DNA of 9,208 nucleotides from Rhizobiaceae bacterium (GTDB lineage Bacteria; Pseudomonadota; Alphaproteobacteria; Rhizobiales; Rhizobiaceae), in assembly GCA_014380965.1 (NCBI GenBank), contig JACMIV010000225.1, positions 1-9,208 of the forward strand, read 5' to 3'. Of the stretch, positions 1-5,952 are shown in pieces. The notes under the pieces were generated by a model. It was not told where the DNA came from. It did not search any database and saw only the letters and a program-made list of their open reading frames with translations. The position numbers were made by a program, and so were the translations under genes. Positions within the stretch are counted from its first letter, which is position 1. Every line of letters starts with the position of its first letter.

Positions 1-365
1 CCGCCGCCATCGCCGAGGCGACGGGCGGCTGGGGCGCCGATCTCGTCTTCGAGGCGAGCGGCAGCCCGAAGGCGATCGCCGCGATGACCGACTACGCAGC
101 GCCCGGCGGCGCCATCGTCGTCGTCGGCATTCCCGTGACGGCCAACTCGATCGACATCCCGATCGCGATGAACAAGGAACTCCGAATCGAGTTCGTGTTC
201 CGCTACGCCAACGTCTTCGAGCGCGCCATCGCCCTCATCGCCTCGGGCAAGGTGGACCTGAAGCCGCTGATCACCGAGACCTTCGCCTTCGAGGATTCGA
301 TCGCAGCCTTCGAGCGGGCCGCGCAGGCGCTGCCGAAGGACGTGAAGCTGCAGATCAGGATGTGA
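1..365 (+). CDS. Zinc-type polyol/alcohol dehydrogenase (xylitol/sorbitol dehydrogenase family), C-terminal part
   Basis: Partial gene: the 5' end lies left of the window, reading is open from base 3, and 120 residues remain to the TGA at 363-365. The protein belongs to the medium-chain dehydrogenase/reductase superfamily and would oxidise a sugar alcohol to a ketose with NAD(P) in the cytosol. The visible part is the end of the Rossmann domain ([12 protein letters not shown] near residues 11-22, then [10 protein letters not shown]) and the C-terminal return to the catalytic domain. The segment [20 protein letters not shown], followed by a PLIT motif and FEDSIAAFE, is typical of xylitol and sorbitol dehydrogenases. 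The zinc-binding residues lie in the missing N-terminal half, so they cannot be checked. It converges with a pentulose kinase, which favours a pentitol (ribitol, xylitol or arabinitol) as substrate; this is inference from context. Family membership is secure, substrate is not. Confidence 0.85.
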   Translation, partial: AAIAEATGGWGADLVFEASGSPKAIAAMTDYAAPGGAIVVVGIPVTANSIDIPIAMNKELRIEFVFRYANVFERAIALIASGKVDLKPLITETFAFEDSIAAFERAAQALPKDVKLQIRM

Positions 366-419
366 GCGAACGGCGGTGCGGGGTCGGGCCATGAGTTCGT
401 ATGGACCTTGTTTCGACTG

Positions 420-444
420 GAAAAAGTGGCCTCATACATTTTTC
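420..444. terminator. Candidate bidirectional A/T-flanked stem-loop between convergent genes
   Basis: GAAAAA at 420-425 pairs with TTTTTC at 439-444. Two further pairs (TG 427-428 with CA 437-438) form after a single bulged G, leaving an 8-nt loop. It lies about 55 bp after the dehydrogenase stop and about 60 bp after the kinase stop, and it would give a T-rich tail on either strand. The stem is AU-rich and therefore weak, so termination is only suggested. Confidence 0.3.
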
Positions 445-480
445 TTTGGGCCCTGCGGCGACCCCCGCGACAGATCTCAG

Positions 481-493
481 CGGTCGAAGACCG
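481..493 (-). terminator. Small GC stem-loop just after the pentulose kinase stop
   Basis: CGGTC (481-485) and GACCG (489-493) form a perfect 5-bp stem around a GAA loop, 11 bases beyond the kinase stop codon. No T-run follows in the direction of kinase transcription. It could be a 3'-end stabilising hairpin or part of a terminator, but a 5-bp palindrome is not rare in GC-rich DNA. Confidence 0.2.
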
Positions 494-504
494 AGGCTGC
501 CGTA

Positions 505-2139
505 TCAAGCCCCCTCCATCGCCGTGCGGATCTCCCGCTCCGTCCGCTGAAGCGTCTCGAACACCCCGTACTTCGCCGCATGAAATACCGCGATCGAACC
601 GCCCGCCGGCGTGATCTCGTCGACCGTCCGGCACATGGCGGCAGCGGCCGATGCGAGATCCGGATAGACCCCGCCCGCCACCGCGCCGAGCATCGCGGAG
701 CCTAGGAGGACCGGCTCGGCCGTCTCCGGCAGCGCCACCTTCAACCCAGCGGCGTCTGCGAGGATGCGGCGCAGGAGCGCACTCTTGGCGGCGCCGCCGC
801 TGACGACGATCGTGTCCAGTTCGACATCGCGCCGCCGAATCGCCTCGACGATCTGGCGGGTGCCATAGCAGAGGCCGCAGAGGCCGGCGACGAAGAGGCG
901 CACGAGACTGTCGAGGCTCGTCTCGATGGTGAGACCGGCCAGCACCGCCGTCGCCTTCGGATCGGCCTCGGGCGAACGGTTTCCGAGAAATTCCGGAACG
1001 ATATGAAGATGGTGGGCGAGCCGGGCCGCAGCCTCGGTCGAACCCGCCATCGCCACGGCGCGACGTTCCAGGAAGTCGAGCACGGCCAAGCCCTCGACCG
1101 CAGCCTGACGCTTGGCTGCGGCAAAGGCCGGGTGAAGCGCGACGAGGTGGTCGAGCGCAGCGCCGTAGGCAGATTGCCCGCCCTCGATCAGCCAATAGCC
1201 CGGCAGCATCGCGGCGAAGTACGGGCCCCAGATGCCGTCGACGAAGGTCGGCTCGGGCGTCAGCGCCATCGCGCAGGACGACGTGCCCATGATGAGCGCC
1301 ATCTGCCCGCAAGGATCGGCGACTGTCCCGTCGCGCCCCCTGCCGCCGAGCGTGCCGACGCCGCCGGCATGGGCGTCGATCAGCGAGGCGCCGACCGGAA
1401 TGCCGGCCCGCAGGCCGAACGCTGCGGCGGCCTCGGCCGTCAGGCCGTTCCCCAGCGGCGAGGCGATGTCGACGATGTCCGTGCCGATCCGGGCAAAGCT
1501 CTCCCTCGAAAGCTCGGCAAGCCCGATCGCCTCGAAATAGCTTGGATCGAAGCGGCCCTCATGGGCGAGATAGGTCCATTTGCACGTCACCGTGCAGACC
1601 GAGCGGGCAAGGCTTCCCGTGGCGCGGAAGGCGAGGAAATCAGAAAGGTCGAAGAAATGGCCGGCTGCGGCGAACGTCTCCGGCTGGTGCTCCTTCAGCC
1701 AGAGGAGCTTCGGCGTCTGCATCTCAGGCGAGATCACGCCGCCGACGTAGCGAAGCACCGGGTGGCCCGTCGCGTTGATCCGCCGCGCCTGATCGATCGC
1801 GCGGTGATCCATCCAGACGATGACGTTGCGCGCGCGGTCCTTCGAAGGACCGGTGGCAAGCGGGGCCCCGGCCTCGTCCAGCACGACAAGCGAACAGGTC
1901 GCGTCGAAGCCGAGGCCGGAGATCCGGCCGGGCTCGGCGCCGGAACCTGCCACCGCCTCGCGCACTGAGGCGATGACGGCCGTCCAGATGTCATCCGAGG
2001 ACTGCTCGACGATGCCGCCACCGTCCTGCCAGATGCGGATCGGGTGTTTGGCGGCAGCCAGCAGCTTGCCGCGGGCGTCGAACACGCCGGCCCGTGCGCT
2101 ACCGGTTCCGACATCGATGCCGATGAAAAGCTCGTCCAT
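505..2139 (-). CDS. FGGY-family pentulose kinase, probable D-ribulokinase
   Basis: Predicted 544-aa cytosolic kinase that uses ATP to phosphorylate a ketopentose, most likely D-ribulose to D-ribulose 5-phosphate, feeding the pentose phosphate pathway. The N-terminal ASKHA ATP-binding motif is GIDVGTGSARAGVFD (residues 7-21). TCSLV at 81-85 matches, from memory, the signature of the eukaryotic and bacterial D-ribulokinase (Ydr109c/human FGGY) group. SLIDAHAGG supplies the probable catalytic Asp255, GTSSC (285-289) and VSGGA (446-450) are nucleotide-site motifs, and GNRSP (386-390) is typical of this pentulose-kinase subfamily. Length fits that subfamily, which is longer than classical xylulokinases. 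The ATG at 2139 is chosen because GGGAGGG sits 4 bases upstream on this strand and because homology begins at MDELFIGID. The frame is open further upstream, but that extension looks non-protein-like. It is convergent with a polyol dehydrogenase and divergent from rsmC. Ribitol kinase or L-ribulokinase-like activity remains possible. Confidence 0.88.
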   Translation of the reverse strand: MDELFIGIDVGTGSARAGVFDARGKLLAAAKHPIRIWQDGGGIVEQSSDDIWTAVIASVREAVAGSGAEPGRISGLGFDATCSLVVLDEAGAPLATGPSKDRARNVIVWMDHRAIDQARRINATGHPVLRYVGGVISPEMQTPKLLWLKEHQPETFAAAGHFFDLSDFLAFRATGSLARSVCTVTCKWTYLAHEGRFDPSYFEAIGLAELSRESFARIGTDIVDIASPLGNGLTAEAAAAFGLRAGIPVGASLIDAHAGGVGTLGGRGRDGTVADPCGQMALIMGTSSCAMALTPEPTFVDGIWGPYFAAMLPGYWLIEGGQSAYGAALDHLVALHPAFAAAKRQAAVEGLAVLDFLERRAVAMAGSTEAAARLAHHLHIVPEFLGNRSPEADPKATAVLAGLTIETSLDSLVRLFVAGLCGLCYGTRQIVEAIRRRDVELDTIVVSGGAAKSALLRRILADAAGLKVALPETAEPVLLGSAMLGAVAGGVYPDLASAAAAMCRTVDEITPAGGSIAVFHAAKYGVFETLQRTEREIRTAMEGA

Positions 2140-2148
2140 GATCCCTCC

Positions 2149-2166
2149 CGAGGATGCGATCCTTCG
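2149..2166. promoter_or_regulatory. Inverted repeat next to the kinase ribosome binding site
   Basis: AGGAT (2151-2155) and ATCCT (2159-2163) form a perfect 5-bp inverted repeat around GCG, with a possible CG/CG extension across one bulged base. It lies 12-24 bases upstream of the kinase start and abuts its Shine-Dalgarno sequence. In RNA the hairpin could affect initiation; in DNA it could be a small operator. Both readings are weak. Confidence 0.2.
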
Positions 2167-2221
2167 GGCAGGACCTAGCCGATTTCCAACATGAGAGGGA
2201 AGCGCGGCCTCCTGCAGCGAC

Positions 2222-2258
2222 GCCGAAGGCGCAGTGCCGATGGCTTCGCGCCGATGGC
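2222..2258. repeat. Three GCC-N3-GGC boxes at exact 14-bp spacing in a divergent promoter region
   Basis: Near-identical 9-mers start at 2222 (GCCGAAGGC), 2236 (GCCGATGGC) and 2250 (GCCGATGGC). Each is a GCC/GGC palindrome around three bases. The period of 14 is not a multiple of 3, so codon structure does not explain it. The array lies between the divergent kinase (start 2139) and rsmC-like gene (start 2291), where a regulator would bind. If the methyltransferase really starts at the GTG at 2234, part of the array would be coding, which I think less likely. Confidence 0.35.
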
Positions 2259-2290
2259 CAAGCCGTTCGCGCTGCGATAGACACGGCGAC

Positions 2291-3217
2291 ATGCTCACCT
2301 CGAACGCAAAGGCCGCGCACGGCCTCTATGGCTCCCCTCCCGAAGACCTTGCCGAAGGAGCCGTCGGAGCCGCGCAATACTCTCCACTCGTGCCCGGCGC
2401 CGCCTCGCTCGAAGCAGCGGCGCCAGGCACGCTCCAGGGCATGACGGTGCTCGCCCCGCCTGGAACGCTGGAGCGGCGATACACCGTCGCCTTGGCGCTC
2501 CGGGCGCTTGCCGTCGGTGCGCCGCTGACGGTGCTGGCGCCGAAGGACAAAGGCGGCCTCAGAATCGCCAAGGAGCTCGCCGCCTTCGGATGCGACGTCG
2601 GCGAGACGGCACGCAGCCATTTCCGCATTTGCGAGACGCTGAGGCCGGCACTCCTCCAAGGCACCGACGAGGCGATCGCCGAGGGCGGATCGCGGCGCGA
2701 TCCCGATCTCGGGCTTCACACCCAGCCCGGCGTCTTCTCCTACGACAGGATCGACCCAGGCAGCGCCCTTCTCCTCCAGCATCTGCCGAAGCTTGGAGGA
2801 CGCGGCGCCGATCTCGGCTGTGGGATCGGGACGCTCGCGCTCGCGGTTCTCGGCTCGTCGAAGGTGACGAGCCTTGCTCTGGTGGACCTCGATCGCCGTG
2901 CGGTCGAGGCGGCGCGGCGGAACGTCCTTGACACGCGCGCCACCATCGCTTGGGGCGACGTCCGCGCATGGAAGGACGCACCCTCGATGCTCGACTTCGT
3001 CGTCATGAATCCGCCCTTCCACGAGGCCGGCATAGAGGATCGCGGCCTCGGGCAAGCCTTCATCCGCCAAGCCGCCGCCATGCTTCGGCCGGGCGGCTTT
3101 CTCCATATGACGGCGAATCGGCATCTTCCCTACGAGGACATCCTGAAGCCGCTGTTCAAGCTCGTCGTGCTGAAGGCGGAAAGCGGCGGCTACAAGATTT
3201 TCGAGGCGCGGAAGTGA
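2291..3217 (+). CDS. rsmC: RsmC-like 16S rRNA guanine-N2 methyltransferase
   Basis: Predicted 308-aa SAM-dependent methyltransferase of the RsmC/RlmG type. In E. coli, RsmC makes m2G1207 in 16S rRNA on the small subunit. The C-terminal half is a complete class I fold: GADLGCGIGTL (172-182) is SAM motif I, VDLD (198-201) is the acidic motif II, and NPPFH (240-244) is the catalytic motif IV characteristic of base-N methyltransferases. PGVFSYDRIDPGSALLL (146-162) is the conserved lead-in seen in RsmC. The N-terminal half (about 50-120: LAPPGTLERRY, LAPKDKGG) looks like the degenerate, SAM-less duplicate domain that RsmC uses for substrate handling. E. coli RsmC is somewhat longer (about 343 aa). 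The ATG at 2291 is preferred from remembered homologues, although no good Shine-Dalgarno precedes it; GTG 2234 and ATG 2240 are alternatives. The stop overlaps the rsuA start. The exact target base is inferred. Confidence 0.8.
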   Translation: MLTSNAKAAHGLYGSPPEDLAEGAVGAAQYSPLVPGAASLEAAAPGTLQGMTVLAPPGTLERRYTVALALRALAVGAPLTVLAPKDKGGLRIAKELAAFGCDVGETARSHFRICETLRPALLQGTDEAIAEGGSRRDPDLGLHTQPGVFSYDRIDPGSALLLQHLPKLGGRGADLGCGIGTLALAVLGSSKVTSLALVDLDRRAVEAARRNVLDTRATIAWGDVRAWKDAPSMLDFVVMNPPFHEAGIEDRGLGQAFIRQAAAMLRPGGFLHMTANRHLPYEDILKPLFKLVVLKAESGGYKIFEARK

Positions 3218-3957
3218 AAGCGCCGAGCCTTCGTCTCGACCGGCTCCTCGCCAACATGGGCTACGGTTCGAGGCGCGAGATCCAGCTTCTCGGGCGGCAG
3301 GGCCGGGTGACGCTCGACGGCGCGCCCGTTTCGGATGTCGAGGCGCGCGTCACGGTGACCCCCGATCTTGCGGCCCGCATGGTCGTCGATGGCGAGGCGC
3401 TCGATCCGCCGCCGGGCATGGTGCTGCTTCTGCACAAGCCGCTCGGCGTCACCTGCTCGCACAAGGAGGCGGGGCCGCTCGTCTACGGGCTCTTCCCGCC
3501 GCGCTGGCGCCGTCGCGAACCGGGTCTCTCGACCGTCGGCCGTCTCGACAAAGAGACTTCGGGGCTCCTCCTCCTCACTGACGACGGGGCGCTGCTTCAC
3601 CGAATCATATCGCCGAAGAGCCATGTAGCGAAACGATACCGCGTCACGCTCGATCGTCCCCTACGGGGCGACGAGGCCGAAACCTTCGCCGCGGGGACGC
3701 TGATGCTCGACGGCGAGGACAAGCCGCTGCTCCCCGCCGAAATGCGGGCGCTCTCGCCGATGGCGGCCGAGATCACGCTTCGCGAGGGGCGCTATCATCA
3801 GGTCCGGCGAATGTTCGCGGCGGTCGGCAATCATGTCGTGGCGCTTCACCGTGACCGGATGGGCGGGCTCGATCTGCCGGAAAGCCTGGCGCCGGGCGCC
3901 TACAGCGTTCTCGACGAAGACGGAATCGCGACGATCTTCGCCGCCAGCGCGAAATGA
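3214..3957 (+). CDS. rsuA: RsuA-type 16S rRNA pseudouridine(516) synthase
   Basis: Predicted 247-aa enzyme isomerising a uridine in 16S rRNA (U516 in E. coli RsuA, 231 aa). Residues 5-50 form the S4 RNA-binding domain (LRLDRLLANMGYGSRREIQ). The synthase domain carries HKPLGVTC (74-81) and the catalytic loop GRLDKETSGLLLLTDDG (109-125) with Asp112 as the nucleophile. KRYRV (140-144) supplies the conserved Tyr, and EGRYHQVRRMFAAVGNHVV (191-209) closely resembles the E. coli RsuA C-terminal motif, which separates it from the large-subunit enzymes RluB, RluE and RluF. The start is the GTG at 3214, which overlaps the upstream stop as GTGA; the open frame further upstream is inside the methyltransferase and is rejected. 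The 4-bp overlap implies translational coupling with the RsmC-like gene, so two small-subunit rRNA modifiers would be made together. Confidence 0.88.
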   Translation: MKAPSLRLDRLLANMGYGSRREIQLLGRQGRVTLDGAPVSDVEARVTVTPDLAARMVVDGEALDPPPGMVLLLHKPLGVTCSHKEAGPLVYGLFPPRWRRREPGLSTVGRLDKETSGLLLLTDDGALLHRIISPKSHVAKRYRVTLDRPLRGDEAETFAAGTLMLDGEDKPLLPAEMRALSPMAAEITLREGRYHQVRRMFAAVGNHVVALHRDRMGGLDLPESLAPGAYSVLDEDGIATIFAASAK

Positions 3958-3997
3958 CGACCTGTCACCGCAGGATGGTATCAGACGGGAAGACGCG

Positions 3998-4906
3998 ATG
4001 ACCCTCGACCTCGACACCGCATTCGACCCGTGCCACGGCGAGGCGGTGCCCGTGGCGCCGGAGGTCCTGCGCGTGACGGCACCGAATGCCGGCCCCTTCA
4101 CCTTTCACGGGACGAACAGCTATGTCGTCGGCGGCTCGCGTTCGGCCATCGTCGTCGATCCAGGTCCGGCGGACGATCGACATTTCGCGGCGCTGATGGC
4201 GGCGATCGACGGGCGGACGGTCGACGCGGTTCTTCTCACCCATACGCACCGCGATCACTCCGACCTCGTCGCCCGGCTCGTCGCGGAGACCGGCGCGCCC
4301 ATCCTCGCCGAGGGCCCGCACCGCCTGTCGCGGCTTCTCCATTCAGGCGAGACCAATCCGATGGATGCGGCCGGCGACATGGAGCTTCGCCCGGACCGCG
4401 TCGTCGTCGACGGCGAGATCCTGCGCCTTTCCGCAGCGACGATCGAGGCCGTCGCCACGCCCGGCCATACGGCCAATCACATGGCCTTCGCCGTCGAGGG
4501 CACGGGCGTGCTCTTCTGCGGCGATCACGTCATGTCCTGGTCGACCACGATCGTCGCCCCGCCGGACGGCTCGATGGCCGACTACATGGCCTCGCTCGAC
4601 CGGCTCATCGAACGGGGCGATACGCTGCTGCTGCCCGGCCACGGGAGCACGGTGGACCAGCCGCAGCCGCTTCTGCGGGCCCTGAAGTCGCACCGCCGGA
4701 TGCGGGAGGCGGCCATTCTCGAGCGGCTGCGGGCAGGCGACCGGACGATTCCCGAGATCGTCGGGGCGCTCTACCGCCAGACCGACCCCCGGCTTCACGG
4801 GGCGGCCGGGCTCTCAGTGCTGGCGCATCTCGAGGACCTTGCTGCGAAGGGGCGGATCGAGGCCGAGGGTGAGATCGTCCTCGGCGGGCATTTCCGGCCG
4901 ACATGA
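3998..4906 (+). CDS. MBL-fold metallo-hydrolase, LACTB2-like with C-terminal winged helix
   Basis: Predicted 302-aa metallo-beta-lactamase-fold hydrolase. The metal-binding signature is complete: HTHRDH at 82-87 (His82, His84, Asp86, His87), GHTANH with His157, CGDHV with Asp176, and LPGHG with His215, so a two-metal active site is expected. After residue about 225 comes a helical segment (SHRRMREAAILERLRAG) and a winged-helix-like tail containing TIPEIVGALYR and LAHLEDLAAKGRIE, as in the LACTB2/BLACT_WH subgroup. Human LACTB2 is a mitochondrial single-strand endoribonuclease; many bacterial relatives have no proven substrate and others act on thioesters. The ATG at 3998 is preceded by GGGAAG and starts 40 bp after rsuA on the same strand, so it probably belongs to the same transcription unit. 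Convergence with the DUF1499 gene leaves only 22 bp for termination. Fold is certain; substrate unknown. Confidence 0.85.
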   Translation: MTLDLDTAFDPCHGEAVPVAPEVLRVTAPNAGPFTFHGTNSYVVGGSRSAIVVDPGPADDRHFAALMAAIDGRTVDAVLLTHTHRDHSDLVARLVAETGAPILAEGPHRLSRLLHSGETNPMDAAGDMELRPDRVVVDGEILRLSAATIEAVATPGHTANHMAFAVEGTGVLFCGDHVMSWSTTIVAPPDGSMADYMASLDRLIERGDTLLLPGHGSTVDQPQPLLRALKSHRRMREAAILERLRAGDRTIPEIVGALYRQTDPRLHGAAGLSVLAHLEDLAAKGRIEAEGEIVLGGHFRPT

Positions 4907-4928
4907 AACGCGGCCGACGCCCCTCGCT

Positions 4929-5870
4929 TCAGCCATCGACGCCGGGCGGCACGATGGCGGCGATGCCGGCCATGGCCTCGTCGAGCGCGGTCAGGAAGCC
5001 GTCGACATAACGGCGGTTCTGGCCGAGGTCCCTCGCGACCGCCCGTGAGGTGGACCGCATGTCGACGAAGGTCTCGGTGCCGTCCTCGACGATCCGGATC
5101 GTCATTTCGCTCGGCAGAGCGAGGATCCAACTCGTGGCGACAGCCTGCAGCATGTAGGCGTCGGCGTCGGCTCGGGCGAACGGGTCGCTCGCCGCGGCAA
5201 GGTCGATGCTCGACCGGGGCGTCGGAAGCGGCACGTCGACCGTGCCGGAAATGCCGAGATCGTCGCCTTGATCGGACGCTTCAGGCTCACCGGCATCGAC
5301 CGCGACGAGTTCCCAACCCTTTGCAGCGAGCACCGTCCGCGCCACCGCATAGACCTGCGCCGCCCTTGCCTGGAATCTTCGGCTGGTCACCTGGGACTGC
5401 GGCTCCGGCGTCCGCAACAGCGGAAACGCCGCATCCGCCGCGGGGTTTGCGCCCAGCGCCTCGCCGATCGACGCGCCGGCGACGATGTCGGCGGCCAGCA
5501 TCCCGTCCGACTCGGCGGTGTTCGTCTGCGGACTTCTCGCCGCGAGATAGACGATGAAAGCGAACGGCGCAGCGACGAGAAGTGCTGCGAAGACGGCGCC
5601 GACGGCAGGTCCGCCGCCCTCGTGGCCGCCGCGCCAGACCCTGATCAAGGCAACGAGCGCGATGAGGAACGACAGGCCGGCGAGCCCGAGCACGACGACG
5701 AAAGCTGCCTTCAGCGCCGTGAAATCGATGCCTCCCAGCCGGTAGACGAGGATCGAGACGACGAGCAGGAGGCCGGAGAACATCGCGCCGCGGCGCGCCC
5801 AGCGGGGCGAGCGCAAACGCTTCCTGAGATAATGCCCCGTCGCCTTGGTTCGGCCCGCCGCCACGCTCAT
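4929..5870 (-). CDS. Three-helix membrane protein with C-terminal DUF1499 region
   Basis: Predicted 313-aa inner-membrane protein of unknown function. A basic N-terminus (residues 7-28, many Arg/Lys) is followed by three hydrophobic segments at about 29-46, 54-77 and 89-110, then a soluble region. The basic N-terminus suggests that end is cytoplasmic and the soluble part periplasmic. The C-terminal half resembles DUF1499: QVYAVARTVLAAKGWELVAVD (172-192), ATSWILALPSEMTIRI (245-260), VDMRSTSR (269-276) and DLGQNRRYVDGFLTAL (281-296). Between about 193 and 240 lies an acidic, Ala/Asp-rich stretch that I do not see in the DUF1499 proteins I recall. The ATG at 5870 has GGGAG eight bases upstream. 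It lies 82 bp downstream of the acyl-CoA ligase on the same strand, so cotranscription is possible. No biochemical role should be assigned. Confidence 0.75.
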   Translation of the reverse strand: MSVAAGRTKATGHYLRKRLRSPRWARRGAMFSGLLLVVSILVYRLGGIDFTALKAAFVVVLGLAGLSFLIALVALIRVWRGGHEGGGPAVGAVFAALLVAAPFAFIVYLAARSPQTNTAESDGMLAADIVAGASIGEALGANPAADAAFPLLRTPEPQSQVTSRRFQARAAQVYAVARTVLAAKGWELVAVDAGEPEASDQGDDLGISGTVDVPLPTPRSSIDLAAASDPFARADADAYMLQAVATSWILALPSEMTIRIVEDGTETFVDMRSTSRAVARDLGQNRRYVDGFLTALDEAMAGIAAIVPPGVDG

Positions 5871-5881
5871 GTCGATACTCC

Positions 5882-5908
5882 CGATCGGCTTTCTCCTAGC
5901 CGAAATCG
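5882..5908 (-). promoter_or_regulatory. Stem-loop presenting an AGGAG loop upstream of the DUF1499 gene
   Basis: TCGGCT (5885-5890) and AGCCGA (5898-5903) form a perfect 6-bp stem. CGA/TCG can extend it to 9 bp across an AA bulge. On the minus strand the 7-base loop reads AGGAGAA. It sits between the acyl-CoA ligase stop and the DUF1499 start, about 12 bases before the GGGAG assigned as that gene's ribosome binding site. It could be a processing or attenuation element or a weak terminator; no T-run follows. Confidence 0.3.
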
Positions 5909-5952
5909 CCTCGGGGCGACAGCGCAGGAACTGTGCGGTCAGCCCGCGTTCC

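Noticed and set aside
203..1312. Long - strand frame over the dehydrogenase end and kinase C-terminus, and the + strand frame 1003-1968 antisense to the kinase
   Set aside because: Both are Arg/Gly/Asp-rich shadows. The real genes in other frames have full family motifs across the same bases.
2140..2298. A 53-residue N-terminal extension of the pentulose kinase
   Set aside because: The extension lacks family similarity, and a strong ribosome binding site sits directly before the ATG at 2139.
2099..3124. A 341-codon - strand frame antisense to the rsmC-like gene
   Set aside because: It has no motifs and lies over a clear methyltransferase with SAM motif I and NPPFH.
2950..3213. An upstream extension of the pseudouridine synthase within the methyltransferase gene
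   Set aside because: It is an Arg-rich out-of-frame reading. The S4 domain starts right after the GTG at 3214, which overlaps the upstream stop.
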